DNA of 64,000 nucleotides, taken from positions 1 through 64,000 of the forward strand of contig JAUCBJ010002028.1 of the NCBI GenBank assembly GCA_032718475.1, written 5' to 3'. How positions within the stretch are numbered: the stretch's first letter is position 1; every line of letters starts with the position of its first letter. Below, piece by piece: positions 43,396 to 56,700 of the stretch. The stretch is from Nemertoderma westbladi. Taxonomy: Eukaryota > Xenacoelomorpha > Nemertodermatida > Nemertodermatidae. Below the pieces are notes generated by a model, which worked only from the letters and a program-made list of their open reading frames with translations, had not been told where the DNA came from and did not search any database. The translations under genes and the position numbers were made by a program.

Positions 43396-44027
43396 GCTTG
43401 GAGCTGCTCGGCGCCCACACAACACCACACACTCGCACTGCTGTTATACCAGTACTTACTACAGTAGCCTACTGACTTAGATACTTCAGTATGCTGTTCT
43501 ACATCCCTTACCACTTACTGCCTTACCTGCTTACCTACCGGCAGACCGGTACCGTACTATTCTTCCAACTATTACAAGTTTTGCAGTTGGTAGATTAAAA
43601 GTGGCTACCAGCAGACCGGTATCGTACCAGTTTTCAGACTTTTGAGGGGGGCTAATTTTCCTGAGGGGAGGCATTATTTCCTAAGGAGAAAATGCCCCCC
43701 GGGCTAAATTTCCTATGAAAAATTGCCCGGGGGGACATAATATCCTAGGAAATAATGCCCCGGGGGGCATATTCTAGGGGGGGCTGATTTCCTTGCTGCC
43801 TTGTGACACCGGTACCATATACAGATTTAGCAGTATAGCACAGTCAGACAGTAGCATGTAGGCTGGCTGGCCGGTAGGCGAGTTACTGCAGTACCGGTAC
43901 TACTGTACAAAGTGCAGAAGTGCTGAAGTGCATTGTGCTGTTATGCAGAAGTTTATCAGAATTGCAAACTGCAGCATGTCAGTCTGTCAGTACGGTACCG
44001 CAACGCTACTGCAGTACTGCAGTACTG
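43396..44027. other. non-coding DNA with second GC-palindrome cluster
   Basis: 43396-43639 is unique sequence with ACCGGT and TACTG motifs. 43640-43785 is the right GC cluster (GGGGGGCTAATTTTCC, ATTTCCTAAGGAGAAAATG). 43990-44027 has a short GCAGTACT repeat. No gene. Confidence 0.5.
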
Positions 44028-44442
44028 CAGTCAGGAACACTGGTCACAATATGTCCAATTTACAGCCAGAATGTGTCCGTGGAAAACGCTCTCAGAGTGA
44101 AATTTCTCCATAGAAAACAATGCTAAATTTCATTTGAAAACCGGCAGTGAAATTTTAACATTGGCATTCTAAAAATTATGCCATTAGAATCGTCATAAAA
44201 TTCTGTATAAATCAATTTGAGAATTAGAATCTCATCGTTGGGATAACTTATCATAATATTAAAAATAAAAATATGCCCAGCTTCTGCTTTGAGTACTATT
44301 GGAGTTACAGCCAAAATATGTCCGGAAATATAATCGCAGCCTGTGAAGGACAAATAGTGGCTGCACGGACACTTTCTGGCTGTAAATATGTGGACAATTT
44401 TTGGCTGAGCTTCAGCCAGAAAGTGACCAGTGTTCCTAACTG
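44028..44442. mobile_element. 415-bp foldback MITE, TACTG flanks
   Basis: The ends CAGTCAGGAACACTGGTCAC and GTGACCAGTGTTCCTAACTG are inverted repeats, with further pairing at TTTACAGCCAGAATGTGTCC and CGGACACTTTCTGGCTGTAAA. TACTG occurs directly outside both ends (44023-44027 and 44443-44447). The left context is itself GCAGTACT-repetitive, so the duplication is probable rather than certain. Confidence 0.65.
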
Positions 44443-44756
44443 TACTGGTACTGTTGAACTGAGGTAAGCAGCACTAGCTGCAGCTGGTAGGTAGGCCTAC
44501 CTAGGGCATTACAGGGGTTAATTTGAATATGACAAGTACAGCCAATGGGCGTAATGGTAATCCCTGTTTCTACTGCGAATACCCAAGATTTCACATTACG
44601 CATGGCAATATTACTGCATATGGCAAAACATTTTCAAATACTTGTTTTTGCTATAAACTTTTTTCCACGAATTCTAAATATACAAACAAACACATTTTGC
44701 AATAAAATTTACAATGCCAATTGAGGTAGAATTATATGTCAGATGCCTGGATGCAG

Positions 44757-44817
44757 TCCGATCCGATCCGATCCGATCCGATCCGATCCGATCCGATCCG
44801 ATCCGATCCGATCCGAT
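44757..44817. repeat. (GATCC)n pentanucleotide microsatellite
   Basis: Twelve perfect tandem GATCC units. No function is implied. Confidence 0.95.
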
Positions 44818-46162
44818 GCAATTCAGCAATTATTCTAGCTACAACTGTCAGACTGCAGACTGTACAAGCCTAGCTGCTTAGGCCTACTTCTGTTTTGCCT
44901 ATCACAATTTCTCTAACACAATATCCCTTTAATTGAATATCAGAATATTCCACCTATCTTTGCTGTGTTTTATTTAATTAATATAGGGCATAATAAATTA
45001 GTAGAGGAGCTACATCTGAAAACTGATTATACCGCGGTTATACGGCGCCTACACTTTTATTTACTGCAATGAAAGCCGGTGTATAGTACCTGGCTGCGTG
45101 GGGTTCCAGGACGAAGGTCAGAAAAAAAGCACTACTGTATGGCCACTTTTGGACCATCGACACAAAACCGCTGCGAAGTTGGGACAGGATGGTGATGGCG
45201 TACCAGTGGCGCAGTGGGTACCGACTTTTGCTCGAAAACAGACCTCTCTGGGAAAAGACTTCTATTTTTTTTCAAAATTTAGTTATTACTACCCGGAGAT
45301 ATCCATTCTTTGGGAATTAGGGAAAAAATCGGGAAATTTTTTTCAAAGTATAATATATTTTTTTTAATGTTTCCTTTTGTTTATTTTTTTTCATTGGGGG
45401 CTGCGACGAACTGTGTCTTGTTTCCGAAACGTGCAGTGGCGTGCAGAAGGGGGGGAGGGGGGGGGGGGGGGCGGCCCCGGGCGCCACCTTCCAAGGGGCC
45501 CCAAAATTTGAGCAGTAGTGGCATCATAGCCAGCTGATAGTATATTGGTGGTTCCAAGTTCAGCTTATTGATGCTAGAAATTTAGCCCATCCAACATACT
45601 GTACAAACATAGTAGTTTGGTTCTGTATTGGTTGCATAGCCTTTCAGCACTGCCCACATTGCACATGTGAAGGTGTCACAGGTGAGAAGGTAGATGTCTC
45701 CTACGATTGGTTCATGGTATGGTAACTGGAAATATCTCCATTGGTAAGTTCAGTGGCTTGGTGGTTTAAGGCATGTGCAAGTAAATTTAAGCAAATTTAA
45801 GTAAATTTCTTAATATAATATAATTTTGCAATTAAAATAGTCTGAATTAATAATTTTCAACAGGGTTAAAAATATAAATAATGGCCCATTGCATTTAAGT
45901 GAAATTAAATTCAGTCTGTCATTTAATTACTTCAATATTTTCCACTACCACACATGTTATGAAAGTTTGTGCGGCTAAAAATACTAAAGTATATTTATTG
46001 CCTCTTAAAATCAACTTACTTTTGTTTACCAATAAACATCTAGTATTTTTTGAAATTATTAAAAAATTTGTGAAAATATTGATACCTCTGACTCTGCGTG
46101 TCTAATATCTGTTATTTTAATCTACGAATTACGAACTTGATATCTGATTTGTCCAATTAATC
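44818..46162. other. intergenic DNA, with a hAT-like terminal motif
   Basis: Mostly AT-rich and unassigned. At 45433-45500 the string CAGTGGCGTGCAGAAGG, a G run, then GGGCGCCACC and AAGGGGCCCCAAAATT resembles hAT-type transposon ends. No partner end was found. A frame at about 45060-45240 with CIVPGCVGFQ looks faintly like a THAP or zinc-finger start but is unsupported. Confidence 0.35.
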
Positions 46163-47132
46163 ATGGGAGACTCTGCAACCGATACGTTTAACAAATGCCA
46201 AGACGCTATTTTATCACTTTTCGCCAAAGTAAAGCAAAAAAAGAGCGTTTCCATCGAGGAGGAGAAGCTTATAACGGCGCAACTCCATGCTATGAACTCA
46301 CTGTACATGACGAATCTCGCCTCACTACCCCCAGTTTGGGAGAAATTAGCCAACTGCCAACAGGAACTAATCGAAGCAAAGAACGACCTAATTAAAGAAG
46401 TACGTCAGAACCCAACCACAGCCGGAGAAGGAACTGCCGGTACCGGTACACAAATCGGCCCAGCCCCCCGTAACTACAGCAATGCAGTTAGGAACGGAAT
46501 TCCTGTACTTCCCCTACCTACAGGTAGGGCACAACACTTTACGCGCAAATTCAAGACCTCAGTCCACAATCACATGTGGGTGCAAAGTTGGTGGCCCCCT
46601 TCGCGCTGTAACTTCAGCTTCTGAATGGCATATTAACACGGAAATTATACCCACAGAAAGGAAGGCTCACATCTGCATAGGCCGCCTCGATCCAACGACC
46701 ACAAGTGACGACGTTAAAAACTACCTCAGTAGCGAAAATCTTCCCTGTGACGACGTGCTATCCGTGGCGCTACATCCAGACTCACAGTATGCTACCTTTC
46801 ACCTGATATGCAATCAAACTCACCGCAACTCCTTGATGTCCACTATGTACCGCATTTACACTGGGACAGCACCAACCTACCTCCAGGAACTTGCATCCTT
46901 TAGCCAATCACGGTCTCGCTTGAGGAGTGACATGAAACCGAAGGCGATAATCCCACATTTACACTCCGTGGTGGGCCAAGAAAGTTCCGCGTACCAGGGC
47001 CCTTTCTTATGGAACCAACTGCCTCATAGCGTAACAAGTGTTGAATCAATTGAGTCCTTCAAACATAAAGTAAAATCGTATCTTCTCGAAAAAATCATGT
47101 CATCCGATATATCAATATATACTAGTAACTAA
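46163..47132 (+). pseudogene. LINE with ORF1 joined to the ORF2 tail (RT deleted)
   Basis: 46163-46600 encodes an ORF1-like N-terminus (MGDSATDTFNKCQDAILSLF, helical, then Pro/Gly-rich). A one-base frameshift near 46600 leads into an ORF1 nucleic-acid-binding segment (KAHICIGRLDPTTTSDDVKN). From about 46845 the same frame continues with MYRIYTGTAPTYLQEL, GPFLWNQLPHSV and SIESFKHKVKSYL, the typical final segment of CR1/L2-group ORF2. The endonuclease and RT are absent. The 3' UTR runs to ~48050 and ends in AATTCC repeats, as in L2-like elements. An internal deletion, or a template jump during reverse transcription, explains it. Confidence 0.7.
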
Positions 47133-48056
47133 ATTCCTAAGAAACTGCATTCCAATATTTCATACAGTACGAACTTTATATTTGTGTCTAAATTGCCCCT
47201 TCTTATTTTTATTGTGTTGTTCTATAAAACCTCAATACCATAATATATTACTCTTCCTATGTATCTGTTTGTATTTTTTTTTTTATGCCACTGCCATTTC
47301 AATATTTTTATTTCCCTCTATATGCTCGGTTCTGTTTGATACTAGTGTAAATAATTATTATATTTGTATTGTATGTATTATATTCATGTATGTATTATTA
47401 TTGTATGTATGTATTATATTTGTATTTGTGTGATATTCCTCTTTAATTTATCATCTACCGTATCTACTGAGATCTACTGTATTTATTATTTATTTTTATC
47501 TGAAAAAACATATTTTTAAAATGTTAATTAGCAGACAAAAACAGACAGACATACTAATACTAACTACTTATATTAACTTATTTTTTATCTTACTCAAGGA
47601 CTTATTACAACAATAAGATTTTCATCACATAGCAAGGACCCCCATGGAAACGAGACGCAGTCTCATGGGGCTATCCTCGACGACAAATCATTATTACTCA
47701 ATATTTTAGATACCCCGTGCAACTACGTATATTCTCTGCCCATCGTATTTTCAGTTCAGTAACATATTAAAATATTTTCCTTTTTATAAACATACAGTAC
47801 AGTCATTTCTATCCTATTTTAAATTGGACCATTTTATTTTCAGTAACTTATTTCAATATTTTATATAAATATACAGTACAGATTACAGATGCTTAATGAA
47901 CAATTAATATATATCTGATTGCTGGTCTTTGTATTGGCTTGTCGGTACTTTTGTTGTTCTGTTAACTATTTTATTATGTTATCGTCAATGTTCATATTTT
48001 AATTGCGTAAATTTTAGCTGATTTGACGTCTAATAAAAAATTCCAATTCCAATTCC
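47133..48056 (+). other. 3' UTR of the L2-like LINE
   Basis: AT-rich, no coding signal. It ends TTCCAATTCCAATTCC at 48041-48056, immediately before the Met of the next LINE frame, so the two elements abut. Confidence 0.6.
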
Positions 48057-48217
48057 ATGGATCCTGACATGTGGGGGGAAGGGATATCTATTAAAAACTA
48101 TAAAATGTCAAAAGACGAGCGCCAACGCTTTGGCCTGAAGCCCCGTACAACCGATCACTAGGAAATACAGTCTCTGGTTTGGAACAGCGTGACGTTATGT
48201 GACATACCACAGCATAC

Positions 48218-50994
48218 ATGGGACTGCAGTCCGCAAGACTGCAGACCTCAACCTCCATGGCACCCGGCACTAACCCCGACGGCATGGTCGCTCCGAGACC
48301 CGGCACTGACCCCAACGCCACGGTCTCTCCTGGGACCGGCACCGATCTCGAAGGCACGATCCCTCCCAGCACACATCCCCACGGCGTGGTCCCTCCCGGA
48401 CCTGCCACCGACCCCAACGCCGTGGTCCCTACTAGGTCCGGCACTGATCTCGAAGGCGCGATCCCTACCAGCACACACCCCGGCGGCGTGGTCCCTCCCG
48501 GACCCGGCACCAGCCCAAACATTAATCACTATGAGCGAGTCCCAGCAGCTATTATTAAGGTTAAGTTATGGAATGTAGAAGGCTTATCATACATACTCAA
48601 CTCGATTTCAGATGATGAGCTATTTCAAAATTCGGACATTCTCTTACTTACAGAAACATTCTACTGTATCTTGGTACAAATCTGGATTGCATCTCAAATT
48701 ACTACGCATATATACAACAAGCAGAGAAACAAGGACGAGGTCGCCCAAAAGGCGGATTAATGATTCTGGCAAAGCCATGGATTAACCCATCCCCTGTTTT
48801 CAAATCAAACTGTTGCATTATCATAAAATCTGATCTAGCATACTTTTCTGTTTTCTACTTCCCTCCAGATACACCTATATCACATATAACCTTAGAGATC
48901 ACATCCTCCTTGACCCAGACCGATAACTCATGCCCAATAGTGGTTGGAGGTGACTTCAACTGTAGAGTTGACTCTGGGGAACGTGGACGCCAACTAACAG
49001 ACTTTCTGACATCACTTGGCTTTATTGCTTTAAATGATTCATCATCTCATACCTATATATCACCCCAGGGCGAAAGCACAATAGACTTGATCTTTATAAA
49101 ATTCACAAATACTTTACCTGATTCAACGCCAAAGCCCCAAATAACACTCAACCCCATTAGAAAACACCAAAGCGTGTCAGCTGAAATTCCATTCACAAAC
49201 AATCCTGTACATATGGAGACTCGACCAAAAGCCTTAAGCAGAAAGCTTAACATGTCCTATCTGGAAAACCACCACAACATCCCATCTATGGTTGAAGCAA
49301 TAGATAACTCCGACCCCAATAAGGCAACAAAACTATTAGCTGAAATAATTTCCAGTTCAGTTTACCCCAAAGGGAAAAGACTACATAAAGGCAAACCATG
49401 GTTTGATCAGGAATGTTGCAATATAAAACGACAACTTATATCAGCCATACAATCTCGAAATATTTCAGCTGCTCATTCAACTCACTTCTATCAGCTCCAT
49501 CGATCATATAAAACTCTTATTAAAACTAAACGAGCTGCATTTGAAGAAAATTATTTCCTGGAAAGAATCCAAAAGTCAGATATAAACCCCTGGAGTCTTC
49601 TTAAAACTAGGAAACCAACTGTCGCTTCAGTAGATTTAAATAAACTGGAGACACATTTTCGAAACATCATCGGAACTAACAAAGACCTAGCACAGTTACC
49701 CACAGCTGCCACTGTAACACAGAGTGAAACCTCCGCGGACTATTGGTATAACGATAACATATCAACTGAAGAAGTAACTAGAACTATTAATGAGGCGGGC
49801 AATAACAAAGCCAGTGGTCCAGATCAGCTCTATTATGAGCATTTAAAACAAGTTCCACCAGTGATAATCGCCTTGATCACTATGTTGTTCAATGTGTGCC
49901 TCTGCCTAGGGAAGATACCTGATTTGTGGAAAAGAAGTATAATTGTAATACTTTACAAAGGAAAGGGGTCTCTAATGGAACCTGATAACTATCGTGGCAT
50001 TGCCCTTCTCTGTGTGCTGCTTAAAACTCTCACTTATATTATCAATAAACGAGTGCTCAAACATATTATAAATCGGTTACCAGCTGCCCAGTTTGTCTTC
50101 ATTCCAGGGAAATCTGCACAACAAGCAATTAGGCGTCTTCTTAAGGAAATATCATCAAATCTAACCTCGAAATCGCGCCCAGAACGTAAAGTTTACGCAG
50201 CATTTATAGACTTTCGTAAAGCCTTTGACTTTGTCAGTCGCGCCATTCTACTCTCAAAATTATATGGGTTTGGTATTAAAGGGAAATTGTATCTATTAAT
50301 TAAAGATCTGTTTACTAATAACGTCCAGGTGTTTGATGGTTTACGTCTTTCCGACGTCATAACCCAACTCAGAGGTGTTCTGCAAGGTGACTCCTTCTCA
50401 CCCACCTGCTTCGTAGTATTTATCGCAGATCTAGCTATAGCACTGCAGAACGCAGCCCAAGCACTTCGGTTCCTGTTCTATGCGGACGATCTGGTCTTCT
50501 ATTCTTCAAGGCGAGAGGATATCCAAACAGGTCTTGATGCACTTTACAACTGGTGCCAGCTCAATGGGATGGAAGTAAACTTAATTAAAACAAAAATAAT
50601 AAAGTTCAGGAATGGGGGGCCATTAGCAAAGGGTGACATATTTCTATATAATAATAAACTTGTCCAAATCACTAATGAATATGAGTACCTGGGAATTATT
50701 TTACAGCCATCACTATGTTTCTCAAAACATGTCCAACATAAAAAGATAAAAGCCTCGAAAGTTATTGGGTCACTTACGTTCTTGCCTCACATCTCATTCG
50801 ATGCAGGTATGAAGATCTATAAGAGGAAAGTTGAACCATTGGTCCTATACTCAATAGCGGAATTTGGCAAGTTTCTCACCCTAGCGAATCTAAAAGAACT
50901 CGACAAGGTGAAATCAATGTTCATAAAACGAATGCTTCGGCTGCATCAATCTTCCTCAGCAACACTAGCACATAAACTTGTCAAAATAAGATAA
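48218..50994 (+). pseudogene. LINE ORF2: repeat region, endonuclease and RT, one frameshift
   Basis: 48218-48760 has a 12-residue repeat (GTDPNATVSPGT, GTDLEGTIPPST, HPHGVVPPGP types), then the endonuclease start VKLWNVEGLSYIL and DILLLTETF. Near 48680 the frame shifts by one base; the endonuclease continues with GRPKGGLMILAKPW, FYFPPDTPI, VVGGDFNCRVD and STIDLIF. RT blocks are NNKASGPDQLYYEHLKQ (49803), NYRGIALLCVLLKTLTYI (49987), AAFIDFRKAFDFVSRA (50199), LRGVLQGDSFSPTCFVV (50368) and FLFYADDLVFYSS (50471). The catalytic FYADD is intact. The frame stops at a TAA (50992-50994) but resumes in the same frame. Confidence 0.85.
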
Positions 50995-51327
50995 AATAAA
51001 ATTCTCAACCCTGATGTTGTTGAAAAATACAAGATACATCGTAGAGACAGACTAGGAAATTTGGAACAGGAGGGTTACTTATCTGGACCAGCGTTCCAAA
51101 CGTCTGTATGGCACCAAGCCAACCAAAGCAACCGCCACTTACTCACGCGCTGTACCTCGCACGGGTTCCATCATAAGATTTGCGCCCACAACCGCTCATT
51201 CCATTCCCCTCAACAGAGCTGCGTGTGCCGGTACTGCGGCCAATCTGCCTACCACCGCTACCACGTATTGGATTGTACCAGCTGCCCCTCTCTATCCGTC
51301 ATTGCCCATGTTAATAACTCAGTTTAA
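50995..51327 (+). pseudogene. LINE ORF2 C-terminal CCHC domain after a premature stop
   Basis: In the same frame as the RT but beyond the TAA. It reads NKILNPDVVEKYK, GYLSGPAFQTSVW, NRHLLTRCTSHGFHHKIC and the finger CVCRYCGQSAYHRYHVLDC (CX2CX8HX3C). Such a finger at the end of ORF2 is usual in several LINE clades and helps bind nucleic acid. It is the single-copy counterpart of the expanded domain at 15345-17315. Confidence 0.8.
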
Positions 51328-51480
51328 ATATATATTTTATTAATTTATTTTTATGTCATCACTACCGATTTGTGTTTTATACTTACAATTTTAGATTCGA
51401 TACAAAATATACATTATACATTTTACCCCGTTCGGGGTGTTGATTTAAAAAAAAAAGTATATATATGATAATTATTTTAT

Positions 51481-52539
51481 TGTGCAGAACACCATCTCCA
51501 TACCGAAACCTAACACTAACCAAAACAATAAACGATATCATTACAAATTAATGGAAAGTAGTGCCACACACGTCGCGTCTCTCCTCCACATATTTGGAAC
51601 GATACGGGTTACCACCAGCTGACGGCTGCGCAAAGGCTGGGGCTAGATCTTCGCCCCCCCCCGGGGGCTAAAGGGGCAAGAAAAGGGCCAAAAAAACGGA
51701 ACGATTCTCAGCGGTGGGTAAGAAACGGACGCGGATTGGTCGCGAGTGGGCTAAATGTAGCTTATAACTGATTCCCCGTTGGAGGTTTTGCCGACGTTGA
51801 CCCTATCTGGTACACTTTTTGTTGTTTCTCATTAAGCTCAGCTTATAAAACGCAAGTGTAGTTCTTATTAGTTGTTTAGCCTCGGCTCTAGCACCTTGAC
51901 GTCTTCTGATTAGTTGTTTGTCCCACCCTAGCGAAAACGAAGTAATAATAAATTAATTGACTTGGAACGGTTTAAAAAAATTATGCATATGAAAAAAATA
52001 TTATTGAAATAAGTACATCTTTTGTCATCATTTATTTGTTATTAGAAATAAATTAAAATTGCATACATCCTCTGTTTCTCAGATATCTTATTTCTTAACT
52101 TCTCTATATTTGTTATATTTAATAATTCAATTAGTGCATACCTTTTTTACGCTATACCAATGGTGTTAAATTACTCGTGGAATGCATAACAGATTAAGAA
52201 ACTAGGGAATCCCCTCATGTTATTATTTATGACGCGTCCAGCATAGTACAACTCCCTACTCCAATACTACAGCCAATCGGATTGCAGTATTCTTTTGTAA
52301 AGGCCTTGTTGCAGCTTACTAATGTTGTGATGCCTTGGTATGGAAGCCTGGGGGATAGGTCCCATTTTATTCAACCAATGGGGATCGAGAATTCCCTTAG
52401 TGTTGTTCCCTGCTTGTAGTATTATCTTTTAGAAACATATACTTTTATATATAAGTTTATAAAATAATATCAAATATTTGTAGATCATTTTCTTTAATAA
52501 TAATAATAATACTATATTTACTTTAAATATATAAACTAT
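51481..52539. other. intergenic DNA, nothing recognised
   Basis: Contains a C10/GGGGG hairpin-like run at 51655-51670 and AT-rich sequence with TAA triplets near 52495-52510. AACCAAAACAATAAACGA near 51516-51533 repeats a piece of the 43085-43395 tandem unit. No gene. Confidence 0.4.
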
Positions 52540-53657
52540 TGTTCGCGCTTTCAGACCTTTAGCAGTTTAACCTGCCAATTTTAGGTGTCCTCTTGTTTAT
52601 AAATCGACTTTAGCCTATAACAAGTATTTAGTGCACATAAAGTTACATTAGCCGAAGCCAGTCTATGCGCGATCATTCACCCACAGTTAAGGGAGACTGG
52701 ATTCGGGTGCTTTGAAGTTATTGCGTTGCAGACCTACTGTATTATTCGATTGATCGTTACTATATAATCTCTGACAATATTATTCACTTTCGGGGAAATA
52801 TTAATAGTTCCTTTAGGACGTGGCGCTTTAAGTATAAAACAGAGTTATGACTTATTCTAAACACAACGAGATGGCTACTGATTTCCGTAAATAGCGCATT
52901 CTTTATGAGATGCTTTATTATCTGTCACCCTACTGCACACGACTTCACACTGATCTGCCGACCGTCACTGAATTTGATCATATATAAGGAGGATAGCAAC
53001 TGACACATGTAGGGATTATGAAATAGCATTTAATTCACACAAAAACCACTATAATGTAAGTCGCAATTGATACAGGTAACCGGTCCCTCTTACCTTCAGT
53101 AATCAAGAAGATTGGGGTTTTATGATTATTTATCGGTATTCTCCAAATATAACAACATATCCATCAACATATAACAATTAATAACAGACAGTAAAATCAT
53201 GCAGTTTGGTATGACAATGTGACAATATGTCCAGATAATAGATTTACGTTTTTATAATCAAAGCTGTCTAATGTTTGGCCAAAGTCTGAAACTTCTACAG
53301 AAGCCCAGAATAATTTCTAAGCCGATGTTCTGAGGCTCAGAAAGGTAAACAAAAACAGTAATGCATTGCGCGGTTTTCCGTAGGCCTCTGTGCAAGATAA
53401 AATGAAAATCGCTCTGATTGGCCGAGCGAGCTGAACAAAGAGATGTTCCACGTTTACAGTAAATCAGCTGACCGATTTCGTCATCTGAGTTCCAGTCTTT
53501 TAGAGTATTAGGCGCATTGCGGCAGAAAATGGCTTGTTATGTCCGCTAAAACACCCACACGGTACATTGCGGAGAAAATGGCTTGTTATGTCCGCTAAAA
53601 CACCTACACGGTATATTGCAGAGAAAATGACTGGTTATATCCGCAAAAGCTTTTACA
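52540..53657 (-). repeat. LTR copy C
   Basis: Third copy of the ~1.1 kb LTR, TGTTCGCGC to TTTTACA, with the same internal-side GGGAGCGG purine tract (minus strand) as copy A and the same U3-end repeats. No partner LTR for it appears to the right within the window. Confidence 0.75.
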
Positions 53658-53735
53658 CCGCTCCCAGAAAATGGGATTTAATTCTATAAAATATAAAAAA
53701 TCACAGTTTCTAAAATATAAAAATACTCTAAACAG

Positions 53736-56700
53736 TTAGTCCTTCTTACACGAACGGCGTTTACGCAGTTTTTTGAGGCTAGCAAGTCTTTTTCTCTTTG
53801 GGGCGAGCCACTTTACTAGGAGGACTATAACTCCTGGGTGAAGGGTGCAATACAATTGCATCGGAAGGTTTAGGATTACGGTCGGTGTATCCGCCGGTCG
53901 AGGTACCCGGTTGATCGATATCAACCTCAGTGGAGCGAGGTCTAACAACCTTCAGAGCGCATTTCAAGCCAGCAGCTCTTACTGGTCCCTGATGATTCGT
54001 TTGCACGAGAGCTGTAGGTGGACCGTGAGTAGTGAGAAATTTCCTCGGTTTGATGGTTCTTTCTAACTCGCGTTCTCGGGCTCTATATTCATAGGGTCGT
54101 CTATGAACTTCCTGTAGTTCTGGATGCGAGTTGATGAACAAGTCACCATATTCCGGATCTTGACGGATGAAGTTGATCAAGTTATAGGAATTAAGATCAT
54201 TGGGATTAATGTTCCTGAGATATTTACGAACAAATTTGGTCGAAATATTCTCGCCAACACGCTTCATTAGTTTGTAACTCGGTGTGCAGGATTTTTGTTC
54301 AACGGACGCGAATAGATATGGGTGGAACGCATAAACTCCTTTGTAGGCACATCCAGGGTAATAGCGATGATGTGACTCACAATGTAAATCTGAGTTCGCT
54401 TCCCAGGCTCGGATGTAGCGTAGGGTAATCATTTCATCTACGCTTTCCAGATCGCGGTTGAAAGGGCAATCAAAACTTGCATGTCCTTTAAACTGACAAT
54501 GATGGCATTGAGTCATAAATTGGGGGCAGACTGCGAAAATGTGCAAGTTATTGAGTCTACAATACGCACAATAGATCTCCATCGCAGGCTGTTCATGGAA
54601 GTAGGAGCTGGAAGTAGGAGTAGGAAGTAGTGGGCTGAATCTCCTCGGATTCTAAGCATATTGGTTCGTCTTCCAATTGCATAGCTGAGGTAGGTGTGGC
54701 TGTCTCCTCAAGCGACCCACTGTCTGAACTTCCACAATAGAATAACCCGTGGGGATTCGAGGTCTTTGTATAACAGAGGAATGTAAGTTCTGTATACAAA
54801 CGTCCTTGAAAATGGCGAATCCAGTGCTGTCTAACTTCTCAGCAGCTGAGTCTCTTAGGCTGAGCTTGGTCAGAGCGCGGTCCTTGAACTGACTATCAAC
54901 GTTACAGAACGGAGTCAGAAAGCGCCTAAAGCATTCGAAGCGGATCAATTTATTGTATTCATCTAGCTTGGCGAGTTTGGTTCCAAGTATTAAGGGATGG
55001 GCGCGTATAGTACGACTGCACACATCGGCTAGCCAACCGGCAAGTGCGGCGTTCTCAAAGATAGTGTATATAGCTAATGAGGGACGAAGTGGAACACTCA
55101 TGAAGCTATACACGACGCCAGGTGCGGTCAATGGTCTGTCGAAGTATAATCGAGAATAATGATCTCCATATACTTGTTGATAGTTGATAGGGTTTCCGAC
55201 TTTGAAATTCCATCCGTACTCTTGGAAGGCAAGATGTCCGATGGAGGTTCGTTGTACTTTATTGATGCCGCTGGGTGTATTGGCATACATAGTTCGGAAG
55301 AAACCTCGGCCTTCTGCCCAGGGAGCAATCAGCTGGGTATCTACGAAAGGATATGGGATATTCTCCATGTTCCTAAAGTCGTTTTGGAGATCTCCATAAA
55401 CAGCGTGAGCCGATTTTAAGGATTCTTTCGTTAAACAACATCTCGAGCACGGGCTGGGGTAACATCGATCCATCGATACCCATGGCCGGTTTGCGCTCGG
55501 TGTCGGTGACGTAACGCTGCGCAAGTTCGAATTGTCCATGTCGTAATTTCTTTTGTATCTCGGTGAGTGTCTCAAAAGAATAATCAATCACGTCGGAACA
55601 TGCTCGAGTAAACATGTGGGTAGATATTGTATAGTATATGTCTCTACATCTCCATATCGTTGTATTCTCTCTTCCTCGAATAATACGTCGAGATCGATCA
55701 TCGATAATCGAGTTTTGATAAATCCATCGAGATTATACGGAGGCATTATATCCTTCTCTATTCTGGAAACATTGTAGGGTTTTCTGAATGAGTTTACTTT
55801 CACTAACTGATCCAGATGTTTCTGCAGTTGTTCGAGTTCGACAAGATCGAGAGGATTTATTAGTGGTAGAAACCTTAGACTATGTGTAGGATCTTCCGGT
55901 TTTACCATATAATATTGAGTTAGATTGACATAATAAGGGTGGTCTTTGATCCCATAAAACGAGTTCGGTAAAGGTCTAGCGCGTATGTTGACCTCGTGTA
56001 CCATACGACGGACAAGATCCGCTCGATTGTCCGGAGGTTCAACGAGTATACCGTCGACACGAGCGGCCTCGATTGGCGGATGCTGTAACATAGGAGCGTC
56101 AGCGATAAGATCTCGAGATCTTAGGTTGATATCAACCGGTTGAGGTTGTACCGTTGCGAAGAGTTTGTCTCCGAAATGGGGAACCATCGAGGGATGAATG
56201 ATGGTTTTGGAATAGAGATCAGTCATAAGGATTTGAGCTTCTGGTTGGGCTAAAGCTGCTTCTTCTCTCTCATCCATTTCGATGTGTTTCTCCTCGAGCT
56301 GATATTCCTCCGCTTGTCGTTGTAAGCGTTCATCTAAAAACTCTTGTAGAGAATAGGTTCGTCCAAGTTCGATGTCTTCCTCGAGGTTCTGGATTTCTCG
56401 ATCGAACTGGGGTAAGGCCAACTCCTTCACCGCTTGGACTTGTTGCTGCAATTTGTGTTTCTCTAAACAATCATAAGTTCCTTTTCCGATCTTCTGCCGA
56501 ATAGCGTCTAACGCGTTTCGTACAACGCTCTCCTCGACTTCGGTGATGGGTTGTATCGGGGTTAAACCGGGACGATTGTACGGGTTGAATGGCGATATTA
56601 GATGTCCGCGTCCCAATCCGGCTAGGTAGGATGGGCGAATATCTAGAGAGCCCACTACCGGAGTGCCACTGATTAATTGTTCGGGTAACACAAGATCTTT

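Larger units (their letters stand above)
48057..51480 (+). mobile_element. near-full-length non-LTR retrotransposon (LINE)
   Basis: Contains a leader frame (MDPDMWGEGISIKNYKMSKD at 48057, with one stop near 48160), a Pro-rich 12-residue repeat, endonuclease, RT and a C-terminal CCHC finger. It ends in CCCCGTTCGGGG (a small hairpin) and an A-rich tract at 51450-51458. Two lesions inside the main ORF (a frameshift near 48680 and a TAA at 50992-50994) make this copy inactive. Confidence 0.8.

Noticed and set aside
45215-45240. A second SINE head (TGGCGCAGTGG fits an A box)
   Set aside because: No B box lies at the required distance.
45060-45367. THAP or zinc-finger exon (CIVPGCVGFQ)
   Set aside because: Only the opening resembles the family. 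The later conserved residues are absent and the frame drifts into AT-rich sequence.
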